Source: Flavobacterium chungbukense (GTDB lineage: Bacteria; Bacteroidota; Bacteroidia; Flavobacteriales; Flavobacteriaceae). From it: a DNA stretch of 64,000 bases. Numbering within the stretch: position 1 is the stretch's first letter; each line of letters begins with the position of its first letter. Under the pieces are notes generated by a model that searched no databases, was not told where the DNA came from, and worked only from the letters and a program-made list of their open reading frames with translations. Made by a program: the position numbers and the translations under genes. The DNA is taken from contig NZ_JAJGZV010000002.1 of the NCBI RefSeq assembly GCF_020805785.1, forward strand, positions 248,001 through 312,000. Reading direction: 5' to 3'. This document shows, one piece after another, positions 42,236-49,849 of the stretch.

Positions 42236-42270
42236 AAAAAAAGGGTTCAAAGTAAAACTTTAAACCCTAT
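42236..42270 (-). terminator. Rho-independent terminator after the DoxX gene
   Basis: On the minus strand AGGGTTTAAAGT and ACTTTGAACCCT pair around three bases and are followed by a run of T. It lies 48-82 bp after the DoxX-family stop codon. Confidence 0.88.
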
Positions 42271-42317
42271 AATAAAATCTTAGAAACTTAGTATCTTAGA
42301 AACTTTAGCAACTTAAA

Positions 42318-42704
42318 TTAATCCCACTGATTCTTACTAGAAACCGCATATTTACCAGCTCCAGTAAAGAACAAAGCAAGCGCTCCGAAAAGGTAAAGTG
42401 CTAATAATTCTAAAGCATAACCTCCGTGCTCGCTGATTGTGAAAATTTCTTGTGCGTGAGCTGTAGCAACTGCCACAACACAAGTTACAGCAAGAAGAAC
42501 TGCGGCAATTCTAGCTCTAAATCCAATTAGGATAGCGATTGGCGCTAGAACTTCACCAATATAAACGGCATATCCAAATGCTCCCATATTATCTACAAGG
42601 AATGAAATTCCGTGAATCAGTTTAGAAACGCCATGAAAAAGCATTAATCCACCAGTGCTTATGCGTAAAAGCAATAATCCAAGGTCTGTGTTTTTTGAAA
42701 TCAT
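42318..42704 (-). CDS. DoxX-family inner-membrane protein
   Basis: 128 residues, four membrane segments. Motifs DLGLLLLRISTGGLMLFHGVSKL and GAFGYAVYIGEVLAPIAILIGFRAR are the DoxX signature. Members are associated with thiol or sulfur metabolism and respiratory chemistry, but a defined activity is known for few. The gene stands alone with its own terminator. A second, more divergent DoxX-like gene lies at 44913. Confidence 0.88.
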   Translation of the reverse strand: MISKNTDLGLLLLRISTGGLMLFHGVSKLIHGISFLVDNMGAFGYAVYIGEVLAPIAILIGFRARIAAVLLAVTCVVAVATAHAQEIFTISEHGGYALELLALYLFGALALFFTGAGKYAVSSKNQWD

Positions 42705-42849
42705 AAATGATATTGTTTTAGGTTAAAATTTAAATACAATTTGGCTTGTTAGGCAACTAAAATACAAAAATTTGCTTTCCTAAAACAATATTATTTAAAG
42801 TAGTTCTAAATAACCTTTTCTAAGCTATCTAGATTGGCATTTTTATCGC

Positions 42850-43863
42850 TTAATATTTTATAGCAATCTTTCCAATTGTTCTTCCAGATTCTAAGAGTTC
42901 ATGTGCTTTTTTAAGATTTTCGGCTGTAACTCCATCTAAAGTCGTGTTTAATGTCGTTTTCAATATTCCGTCATCTAACAAATCAGCAACAATATTTAGA
43001 ATGTTATGCTGTTCGACCATATCTTCTGTCTGATACATAGAACGTGTGTACATCAATTCCCAAGAAAAAGAAACACTTTTACTTTTTAGTTTTGTTAATG
43101 CAACAGGTTCTGCACTTCCTGTAATGGAGGCAATATGGCCTTGCGGCTTAATTAGTTCGACCATTGTATCCCAATAGGCATTGGTATCTACAAAATCTAG
43201 AATAAAGTCAACATGCTCAAAACCAGCTTCACGAACTGAAGAAACCAAATCTTTGTGGTCTACTACAAAATCGGCTCCTTGTTTTTTGCACCAATCCATT
43301 GTTTCAGAACGCGACGCTGTTGCAATAACAGTTAAACCCGCTATTTTCTTAGCCAATTGAATCGCAATCGAACCTACTCCGCCTGCTCCTCCAATAATTA
43401 AAATTGATTTTCCTTTGTCTTTTTCTGCACTAATTCTAATTCTGTCAAATAAAATTTCCCAAGCTGTTAAAGCTGTTAACGGAATAACGGCAGCTTCTTC
43501 AACGCTTAAAGATTTTGGTTTTCTGCCCACAATTCTTTCGTCAATAATCTGAAATTCGGAATTACTTCCTGATTTTGTAATATCTCCTGCATAATAAACA
43601 GGATCACCGACTTCAAACAGAGTTACATCTTGTCCGACCGCTTGTACAATTCCTACAGCATCCCAACCAATGATTTTCGGCGTTTCTAAAACGGTATCTT
43701 TTGCACTATTTTGACGAATTTTAAAATCGACCGGATTTACCGAAATCGCATCAATTTTTACTAATAAATCATTTGGGCCAGGTATTGGTTTCACGGCTTC
43801 AAATTCGATAAAACTTTCTGGGTTTTCTATGGGTAATGAGGTTTTAAATCCTATTGCTTTCAT
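42850..43863 (-). CDS. Zinc-type alcohol dehydrogenase-like NAD(P)H oxidoreductase (MDR family)
   Basis: 337 residues. The GroES-like N-terminal domain (DLLVKIDAISVNPVDFKIRQ, IIGWDAVGIVQAVG) and the nucleotide-binding GGAGGVGSIAIQLAKKIAG motif define the medium-chain dehydrogenase/reductase superfamily, in the subgroup called zinc-binding alcohol dehydrogenase or quinone oxidoreductase-like. The canonical catalytic-zinc cysteine is not seen after the WDAVG region, and no structural-zinc lobe with four Cys is present. It therefore probably acts without zinc, reducing an enone or quinone. It is a single gene on the minus strand. Confidence 0.88.
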   Translation of the reverse strand: MKAIGFKTSLPIENPESFIEFEAVKPIPGPNDLLVKIDAISVNPVDFKIRQNSAKDTVLETPKIIGWDAVGIVQAVGQDVTLFEVGDPVYYAGDITKSGSNSEFQIIDERIVGRKPKSLSVEEAAVIPLTALTAWEILFDRIRISAEKDKGKSILIIGGAGGVGSIAIQLAKKIAGLTVIATASRSETMDWCKKQGADFVVDHKDLVSSVREAGFEHVDFILDFVDTNAYWDTMVELIKPQGHIASITGSAEPVALTKLKSKSVSFSWELMYTRSMYQTEDMVEQHNILNIVADLLDDGILKTTLNTTLDGVTAENLKKAHELLESGRTIGKIAIKY

Positions 43864-44013
43864 GTTTTAAAATTTTGGTTTAAAATATACTAACAAAGAT
43901 ACAAGCTGTTTCAATTTTGGAATTGGTATATTTTTATACTATATCGGTAAAAATTCAGCATTTTTTTTATGTTATAAGATTCTAAGTTGTGGCGTTTTTT
44001 GTTTCAAGCTGAT

Positions 44014-44093
44014 TTCGCAGATTTAAGCGGATTAAGCAGATTTATTAATTTTAAATCTTAGAAAATCTGCTAAAATCTTTTTCAATCTGCGTG
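44014..44093. repeat. Imperfect hairpin of CGCAGATTTAAGCGGATTAAG type
   Basis: CGCAGATTTAAGCGGATTAA on the left is partly mirrored by AAATCTGCTAAAATC and CAATCTGCG on the right. It lies in the 271-bp gap before the GNAT gene and resembles the cleaner 29-bp stem at 53847-53916. Confidence 0.5.
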
Positions 44094-44134
44094 AAAATAT
44101 ATTTATAAGTAAATTTGCTTTAAAATCATGAAAA

Positions 44135-44695
44135 ATGAATATCAGAAAAGCCACAATATCCGATTCAAAACAAATTGCTCCTATATTATTATTAGCAATG
44201 GAAGATATCATTTATAAATTTATAGCGAAAGAAGAATACGCTTCCGCGAAAGACTTTTTGGAACATTTCATCGAAAGAGAAAACAATCAATATTCTTATC
44301 AAAATTGCTTTGTTGCAGAAGAAAATAATGAAATTATTGGCGCTGTCAATATTTATAAAGGTTCTGATATTGAAGCATTACGAAATCCGATAATTGAATT
44401 TGTAAGGAAAAATTATAATCCAGCATTTGATCCAGAATTTGAAACAAAGGACGGAGAATATTATATTGATTCTCTAGGCGTAAATCCAAACCATCAAGGA
44501 AAAGGAATTGGTTCTAAATTACTTCAGTTTTTAATTGCCGAATATGTCCATAAAAACAAACAGACATTAGGATTATTGGTTGAAGAAGATAATCCGCTGG
44601 CCAAAAACCTTTATTTAAAACTCGGATTTAATGTTGTGGGAAGAAAAACTTTGGTTGGAAAAAAGTTGGATCATCTTCAAATAAGTCTGAAATAA
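44135..44695 (+). CDS. GNAT-family N-acetyltransferase
   Basis: 186 residues. The acetyl-CoA motif is YYIDSLGVNPNHQGKGIGSKLLQFLIAEY, with QGKGIG as the pyrophosphate loop, and the end NPLAKNLYLKLGFNVVGRKTL completes the fold. It starts IRKATISDSKQIAPILLLAMEDI. The substrate is unknown. The gene stands alone in the plus direction; the 217 bp downstream to the DoxX-like gene show nothing that I can name. Confidence 0.9.
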   Translation: MNIRKATISDSKQIAPILLLAMEDIIYKFIAKEEYASAKDFLEHFIERENNQYSYQNCFVAEENNEIIGAVNIYKGSDIEALRNPIIEFVRKNYNPAFDPEFETKDGEYYIDSLGVNPNHQGKGIGSKLLQFLIAEYVHKNKQTLGLLVEEDNPLAKNLYLKLGFNVVGRKTLVGKKLDHLQISLK

Positions 44696-44912
44696 AGCCT
44701 TTTTTGCCGAAATGATAAATCAGGAAATCATAATTTGAAAACAATCAAAAAACAGTTTAAATAATTTTTGTCGGCTTTTTAAGCATTTAATCGATAATTT
44801 TAAACAATTTGAAGTTCATTCTGTCGTTATTACAAAATGACCGGACGATTTTCTTTTACTTTTAAAAAAGAAATTCGTTTAATGAAATCGAAATAAAAAA
44901 TTAATAATTAGA

Positions 44913-45347
44913 ATGAAAAACATAACCATACTAGAAGCAGGTTTAATTTTAAGAATAGTTTTAGCAATCACAATGCTTTCGGATGTAGCGGATCGATTTG
45001 GAATTTGGGGAGCACCTGGCTCCAATAGTGTTGCTTGGGGAAATTGGGAAAACTTCATTATCTATACTAATACTTTAAATCCTTACGCAAATAAAGCAAC
45101 AGCAGAAATTCTAGGCGGAATCGCTACTTTTTTAGAAATTTTATTGAGTTTATTATTGCTTTTCGGATTTAAAACCAGACTTGCAGCTTTAGGAACTGCT
45201 TTTTTATTGTTCTTCTTTGGTTTTGCAATGGCCGTTTCTGTTTCAGTAAAAGCACCTTTCGATTATTCGGTTTGGACAAGTGCGGCGGCGGCTTTACTAC
45301 TTGCCAATATTGGTAAAACATCTTATGCCGTTGACAATAGGATATAG
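44913..45347 (+). CDS. DoxX-like inner-membrane protein
   Basis: 144 residues, four membrane segments. AGLILRIVLAITMLSDVADRFG begins helix 1 and AEILGGIATFLEILLSLLLLFGFKTRLAALG gives helices 2-3, a DoxX-like layout. It is clearly diverged from the DoxX gene at 42318. The function is unknown. It stands alone. An array of ACCATCA repeats follows its stop codon. Confidence 0.72.
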   Translation: MKNITILEAGLILRIVLAITMLSDVADRFGIWGAPGSNSVAWGNWENFIIYTNTLNPYANKATAEILGGIATFLEILLSLLLLFGFKTRLAALGTAFLLFFFGFAMAVSVSVKAPFDYSVWTSAAAALLLANIGKTSYAVDNRI

Positions 45348-45348
45348 T

Positions 45349-45456
45349 TTTTTAGGTTGATGTTTTTTGTTTGATAAGTTAAAAATTTTTCGCTAACAAC
45401 CATCAACCAAAAACCAAAAACCATCAACCATCAACCATCAACCATCAACCTAAAAA
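45349..45456. repeat. ACCATCA tandem array with flanking inverted arms
   Basis: TTTTTTAGGTTGATG directly after the DoxX-like stop codon is mirrored by CATCAACCTAAAAAA just before the convergent gene, and six to seven ACCATCA units stand between (45398-45450). The units are only 7 bp and identical, so this is not a CRISPR array. Confidence 0.7.
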
Positions 45457-45461
45457 ATAAA

Positions 45462-45965
45462 TCAGTTCACATTTTTTCGGAAATAAATTCGTTTCGGAAA
45501 TTGATTTTTAGTGCTTTCTTGCCAATCAAATTCTTCGTAGTTTAATGATCGTAGCATATCAATCAAATCAGTATCTACGGCAAAAACGCTCACCCAAATT
45601 AAATCGTGTTTTCGCTGAGAAGCAATTTCTTCAGCACGTTTAATAAGCGCTTTTAAATCTTCTTCATCAAAATAAACAATCTCACTCAGATTTATTGCTT
45701 TTGATACTCCAAGGTTTTCATTTCGAATTCTCGACGAATCTAATTTTAAATACGATTGTGGAGTTTCGTCAAGATAAGCCATTAAAATCTCGATAGAAAA
45801 ATCGTTCTGAATTCGAAACAACTCCTTTTTAGAAAGATGCTGTTCGGCATATTTTTCTCCTAAATCTTTTTGCTTAAATAAATTGGTATAGAATTGAACG
45901 GCCTTTTCTTCCATCCAAAAGACATTATCGTTGATTATGACAACAAATTTTGCAATTTTACTCAT
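45462..45965 (-). CDS. Divergent GNAT-like protein of unknown function
   Basis: 167 residues, no signal or membrane segment. The C-terminal half has the cadence of a GNAT domain: AINLSEIVYF ... EDLKALIKRAEEIASQRKHDLIWVSVFAVDTDLIDMLRSLNYEEFDW, where IWVSVFAVDTDLIDMLRSLNY matches strand-helix of the family end, but no QxxGxG loop is seen. The N-terminal half is not recognisable. It could be a GNAT fold without acetyl-CoA binding or an unrelated small protein. It is a single gene between a repeat array and an AraC gene. Confidence 0.5.
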   Translation of the reverse strand: MSKIAKFVVIINDNVFWMEEKAVQFYTNLFKQKDLGEKYAEQHLSKKELFRIQNDFSIEILMAYLDETPQSYLKLDSSRIRNENLGVSKAINLSEIVYFDEEDLKALIKRAEEIASQRKHDLIWVSVFAVDTDLIDMLRSLNYEEFDWQESTKNQFPKRIYFRKNVN

Positions 45966-46064
45966 TTCTTTTCTTTAAAAATAAAAAGCAAAATTGCACC
46001 GAATGTTGGTCAAAAAAAAGAGCGAAACGGCTTCTATATTGTGCAAAATGTCATCAAAATGATT

Positions 46065-46928
46065 TTAATCGACCTGTTTTTTTCGATATTCTAAAGGCGA
46101 AATACCTTCATAGTTTTTAAAAAACCTTCCAAAAATAGATTGATCAGAAAAATGAAGTAAATCGCTTATCTGATTGATTGACATTTTTTTATTCTGCAAC
46201 AAAACTTTAGCTTCCAAAATTACCATTTCACTAATCCAATCACTAGCCGTTTTTCCGCTATGTTTTTTGATGACTTCAGACAAATATTTTCGGCTTACAT
46301 TTAATTCATCTGCATAATGCTGTACGGTTCTGAAATTCATAAAGTCTTTAAAAAGAAGTTCTTTAAACTTTTCATATAAAGGATTTTGTACTTCCGAGGC
46401 AATTTTTTCTTTCTGAATACCATCAATTTCATAAATTAAAATGTACAAATAACTTCTCAAAATAGAGGCTTGATGCTTCGACTGATCTTCTGACACTTCT
46501 TTGATCAAGCTAAAAATACGTTCAAACTTGCTTTCATCTGTTTTGACGAGTGGAAATGTATTGTTATCACTATTTTCAAAAAAAACATATTGTGTTAGAA
46601 AAAATACATTTGCTTGATTTTCTAGAAAAAACTGTGGTTTAAAAAATAATATATCGATTAGAATTTCATCCTCATTTTTAGAAAAACTTCTTATTACGGA
46701 AGGTCCTAAAGCAATAATAGCTGGAGCATGAACTACTTTTGTTTCGAGCCCAGTATGCATTATTATACTTCCTTTTCTTAGAAACTCAATTGCATAGCTT
46801 TCGGCACGATAAGGCTCGCTTATATAAGGATGCTCGCTAGTCTCGATATAGAAGTACTCTTTCTGATCTGCATACGAAAATAAACTCTTGTGATGCGTTA
46901 AGGAATATGTGAGTATTTTATTCTTCAA
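46065..46928 (-). CDS. AraC-family transcriptional regulator with cupin-like N-terminus
   Basis: 287 residues. The C-terminal helix-turn-helix pair is NFRTVQHYADELNVSRKYLSEVIKKHSGKTASDWI and MSINQISDLLHFSDQSIFGRFFKNYEGISPLEYRK, the latter being the family's most conserved segment. The first 160 residues form an AraC-type sensing domain with beta strands typical of a cupin-like barrel (AYAIEFLRKGSIIMH). The effector is unknown. A large palindromic repeat and the TauE gene lie on the other side. Confidence 0.9.
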   Translation of the reverse strand: MKNKILTYSLTHHKSLFSYADQKEYFYIETSEHPYISEPYRAESYAIEFLRKGSIIMHTGLETKVVHAPAIIALGPSVIRSFSKNEDEILIDILFFKPQFFLENQANVFFLTQYVFFENSDNNTFPLVKTDESKFERIFSLIKEVSEDQSKHQASILRSYLYILIYEIDGIQKEKIASEVQNPLYEKFKELLFKDFMNFRTVQHYADELNVSRKYLSEVIKKHSGKTASDWISEMVILEAKVLLQNKKMSINQISDLLHFSDQSIFGRFFKNYEGISPLEYRKKQVD

Positions 46929-46969
46929 TACTGCTGTTTTAGTAATCGTTATGGTTTCAAATATACCTT

Positions 46970-47156
46970 TTTTTTAGTATTCAGTTTTTTAGTAATCAGT
47001 CGCAGTATTCAGTCTCAGTTGCAGTCTTTGCGGTAAGAACGGCTAGCTTTGTCAAAGTTTGAAACTTTGACAAAGCTTCTAGACTCTAAAACTACCTGAG
47101 ACCACCGAGACTGAATACTGCGACTGAAAACTAAAAACTGATCACTGAAAATTTTT
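46970..47156. repeat. Large inverted repeat with nested 33-bp palindrome
   Basis: CAGTCGCAGTATTCAGTCTC (46997-47016) and GAGACTGAATACTGCGACTG (47107-47126) are perfect inverse copies, flanked by looser arms (AGTATTCAG, CTGATCACTGAAAAT). A 33-bp palindrome in the centre (47045-47077) begins AGCTTTGTCAAAGTTT; its inner 29 bp are identical to the palindrome nested in repeat copy 2 (25621-25649). Confidence 0.8.
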
Positions 47157-47234
47157 TAAGCTATATTTAAGGTCATAAAGCTGTTTCGAACAAATTTGTA
47201 TTCGTAAATTAGCAGATACAAAAACATATCTTAA

Positions 47235-48071
47235 ATGACAATACTTACCTTTACGCTGATTATGATTCTGGGAGCTTTTTTAGCTGGCTTTATCGGTTCA
47301 TTATCAGGCTTGGGAGGTGGAATTATTATCATTCCGCTTCTTACCATTATTCTTGGTGTCGACATTCATTATGCTATTGGAGCTGCTTTAGTCTCCGTAA
47401 TTGCAACCTCTTCTGGCTCTGCAGCAGCTTATGTAAAAGAAGGAATTACCAATATGAGAATGGGAATTTTTCTTGAAATCGCCACCACTATCGGAGCCGT
47501 TTGCGGTGCATTACTTTCTACCGTTGCTCCTACTTCGTTTATAGCCGTTTTATTCGGTTTAACGCTAATTTTTTCTGCTATTAATTCGCTTCGAAAGAAA
47601 GAAGAACACATTGTATTAGAATCTAGTCCGCTGGCCAAAAAGCTTAAATTAGAAGGAACTTATCCAACACACGATGGTCAAGTTGTAAAATACGGAACTA
47701 AAAATGTTCTTGGTGGTTTCAGCATGATGGGAATTGCAGGAATGATGTCTGGATTACTAGGAATTGGTTCTGGCGCTTTTAAAGTAATTGCGATGGACAA
47801 TATCATGAGAGTTCCGTTTAAGGTTTCGACTACAACGAGTAATTTCATGATGGGTGTTACGGCAATGGCGAGTTCTGTAATATATATTCAAAAAGGCTAT
47901 ATTGAGCCCGGAATTTGTATGCCTGTTGTCATTGGCGTTTTATTTGGAGCAATGGCTGGTGCTAAAATTTTAGTACGAACCAATCCGAAGAAATTGAGAA
48001 TCTTTTTTGCTTGTCTGATTTTTGTTTTGGCAGTAAATATGATTTATAACGGACTAAATGGAAAAATCTAA
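47235..48071 (+). CDS. TauE/SafE-family (DUF81) anion exporter
   Basis: 278 residues, about eight membrane segments. The GSLSGLGGGIIIIPLLTIILGVDIHYAIGAA and GLLGIGSGAFKVIAMDNIMRVPFKVSTTTSNF repeats are the two homologous halves of TauE/SafE proteins, which export sulfite, sulfoacetate or related small anions. The DUF1634 gene follows immediately, which is a common partner arrangement. The middle part (residues ~120-150) is a cytoplasmic loop. Substrate is unknown; no sulfur-metabolism gene is close. Confidence 0.9.
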   Translation: MTILTFTLIMILGAFLAGFIGSLSGLGGGIIIIPLLTIILGVDIHYAIGAALVSVIATSSGSAAAYVKEGITNMRMGIFLEIATTIGAVCGALLSTVAPTSFIAVLFGLTLIFSAINSLRKKEEHIVLESSPLAKKLKLEGTYPTHDGQVVKYGTKNVLGGFSMMGIAGMMSGLLGIGSGAFKVIAMDNIMRVPFKVSTTTSNFMMGVTAMASSVIYIQKGYIEPGICMPVVIGVLFGAMAGAKILVRTNPKKLRIFFACLIFVLAVNMIYNGLNGKI

Positions 48072-48072
48072 T

Positions 48073-48465
48073 ATGGTACAAGAAGAAAAATTTGGAGAAA
48101 AAGATTTTCAAACCATCATCGGAAACTTACTTCGTTATGGCGTTTGGATTTCATTATCAGTAGCTTTTATTGGTGGAATCGTGTACTTAATTAATCACGG
48201 AAGCCAAATTGAAGATTATTCTGTTTTTAAAGAAAATGATCGTAATATATTCGAAGTAATTGCTGCTATTTATCAAGGAGCAATTCAGGGAGATGGAGCG
48301 TCGTTAATTTTTACAGGAATTATTTTATTGTTTTTAACACCCGTTTTACGTGTTTTACTTTCATTATTCTCTTTTTTATTAGAAAAAGATTATTTGTATG
48401 TTGGTATTACTTTAATCGTAATTCTCATTATTATTATAAGTATATCATTTGGTTTCTCACATTAA
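48073..48465 (+). CDS. DUF1634 membrane protein, partner of the TauE-type exporter
   Basis: 130 residues from the ATG at 48073, directly after the TauE stop; an in-frame ATG at 48058 overlaps it by 14 bp and is also possible. Three membrane segments are seen: ISLSVAFIGGIVYLI, SLIFTGIILLFLTPVLRVLLSLFSFLLE, and YVGITLIVILIIIISISFGF. The pattern (IGNLLRYGVWISLSVAFIGG and GIILLFLTPVLRVLLSL) matches DUF1634, which usually sits next to TauE-type genes and presumably modulates the exporter. The hairpin at 48466-48549 ends the operon. Confidence 0.85.
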   Translation: MVQEEKFGEKDFQTIIGNLLRYGVWISLSVAFIGGIVYLINHGSQIEDYSVFKENDRNIFEVIAAIYQGAIQGDGASLIFTGIILLFLTPVLRVLLSLFSFLLEKDYLYVGITLIVILIIIISISFGFSH

Positions 48466-48549
48466 TATTGCTTTAGGCTATAAGCTGTAGGCTTTAGGCT
48501 TCCTAAAATTGCTTACATCTTACAGCCTATAGCTTAAAGCTAAAAAAAA
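48466..48549. repeat. Inverted array of GCTATAAGCTGTAGGC units
   Basis: CTTTAGGCTATAAGCTGTAGGC is mirrored by CTTACAGCCTATAGCTTAAAGC. It fills the whole gap between the DUF1634 gene and the luciferase-like gene and ends in an A-run directly before the start codon, so it may serve as a terminator or hinder readthrough. Confidence 0.6.
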
Positions 48550-49572
48550 ATGAAAATAGGTCTAGACAGTTTTGCTTCGGCAATGTACGGCGACAACAAC
48601 ACGCTGAGCAGTGTTGATGCCATGGAGCAGCTTTTACAGCGAATTGAATTTGCAGATCAGGTTGGTCTTGATGTTTTCGGAATTGGAGAACATCATAAAA
48701 AAGAATTTTTAGATTCTGCTACGGCTGTTATTCTGAGTGCAGCGGCGGCAAGAACAAAAAATATACGATTAGCTAGTGCCGTTTCTGTTTTAAGTGCGGC
48801 AGATCCTGTTAGAGTTTATCAAAGTTTTGCCACTTTAGATTTAATTTCAAAAGGAAGAGCAGAAATTGTTGTAGGACGTGGTTCTTCTATTGAAGCTTAT
48901 CCTCTTTTTGGATATAATCTTAACGATTATGATGCACTGTTCAGCGAAAAATTAGAATTGCTTTTACAGATTCGAGATAATGAGTTTGTGACTTGGCAAG
49001 GAAAATTTCGCCCAGCTATTAATGATTTGCCAGTTTATCCGAGAGCTTTACAGCAAAAAATGCCTATTTGGCTTGGAGTTGGCGGAACACCAGAATCTTT
49101 TATAAGAGCTGGCTCGCTGGGTCTTCCGTTAATGGTAGCGGTTATTGGCGGACAAACGCATCGTTTTAAACCTTTAGTCGATTTATACCGTCAAGCTGGA
49201 AAAGCTGCAGGTTATAAACCCGAAGAACTAAAAGTAGGATTGCATTCGCCTGGTTATATTGGTGCAACTACAGAAAGCGCTATTGAAGATTATTATCCAG
49301 GTTATGCCGAATTATGGACAAAATTAGGATATGAAAGAGGCTGGCCACCTGTAACAAAAGGTAAATTTGATGGACTGATCGATGACTTAGGTGTTTTAAT
49401 TGTTGGAAGTCCGGAACGTGCGGCAGAAAAAATTCTTCGTCATAGTGAAGCACTTGGAGGAGTTGACCGATTTACTTTTCAAATGGATAATGCTGGATTA
49501 AATCATAAACAATTAATGAATGCCATCGAATTAATTGGAACAAAATTGATTCCATTGATTAGGAAGGGATAA
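48550..49572 (+). CDS. Luciferase-like (LLM class) flavin-dependent oxidoreductase
   Basis: 340 residues. It begins MKIGLDSFASAM and shows GLDVFGIGEHHKKEFL, AAARTKNIRLASAVSVLSAADPVRVYQSFATLDLISKGRAEIVVGRGS, and PIWLGVGGTPESFIRAGSLGLPL, typical of F420- or FMN-dependent luciferase-like monooxygenases. In Bacteroidota the cofactor is normally FMN. The enzyme probably oxidises a small aldehyde, alkane- or sulfur-type substrate; nothing nearby fixes it. The gene is on its own after an inverted repeat; a terminator follows at 49666. Confidence 0.88.
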   Translation: MKIGLDSFASAMYGDNNTLSSVDAMEQLLQRIEFADQVGLDVFGIGEHHKKEFLDSATAVILSAAAARTKNIRLASAVSVLSAADPVRVYQSFATLDLISKGRAEIVVGRGSSIEAYPLFGYNLNDYDALFSEKLELLLQIRDNEFVTWQGKFRPAINDLPVYPRALQQKMPIWLGVGGTPESFIRAGSLGLPLMVAVIGGQTHRFKPLVDLYRQAGKAAGYKPEELKVGLHSPGYIGATTESAIEDYYPGYAELWTKLGYERGWPPVTKGKFDGLIDDLGVLIVGSPERAAEKILRHSEALGGVDRFTFQMDNAGLNHKQLMNAIELIGTKLIPLIRKG

Positions 49573-49665
49573 TTTTTTTGCCACAGATTACACAGATTAA
49601 AAGGATTTCCATTAGAAATCGAATAACTTTCAGCTTTAGCCACATGAGAATATAGAACAAATATT

Positions 49666-49709
49666 AAAGGCTTTAGCCAAACTAGTGATGTTTGACTAAA
49701 GCCTTTTTA
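49666..49709 (+). terminator. Rho-independent terminator after the luciferase-like gene
   Basis: AAAGGCTTTAGCCAAAC pairs with GTTTGACTAAAGCCTTT, followed by TTT. The remaining gap to 49849 contains a GCCACAGATT half-hairpin (49580), four ACTTTGT tandem units (49767-49805) and a CTTAG/CTCAG-rich stretch. Confidence 0.8.
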
Positions 49710-49849
49710 GAAACTTAATTTATTTACCTCCAGTTAAAACTCGAGGCAATTAAAAAATTCCTGAAGCTTTGTTACTTTGTTACTTTGTCACTTTGTCACT
49801 TTGAGCCTTAGAATCTTAGCTTCTCAGTACCTCAGAACCTTCAAAAAAA

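Noticed and set aside
45398..45450. CRISPR-like or minisatellite array of ACCATCA
   Set aside because: Units of 7 bp without spacers, bounded by inverted arms. It is better described as one of the gene-end arrays.
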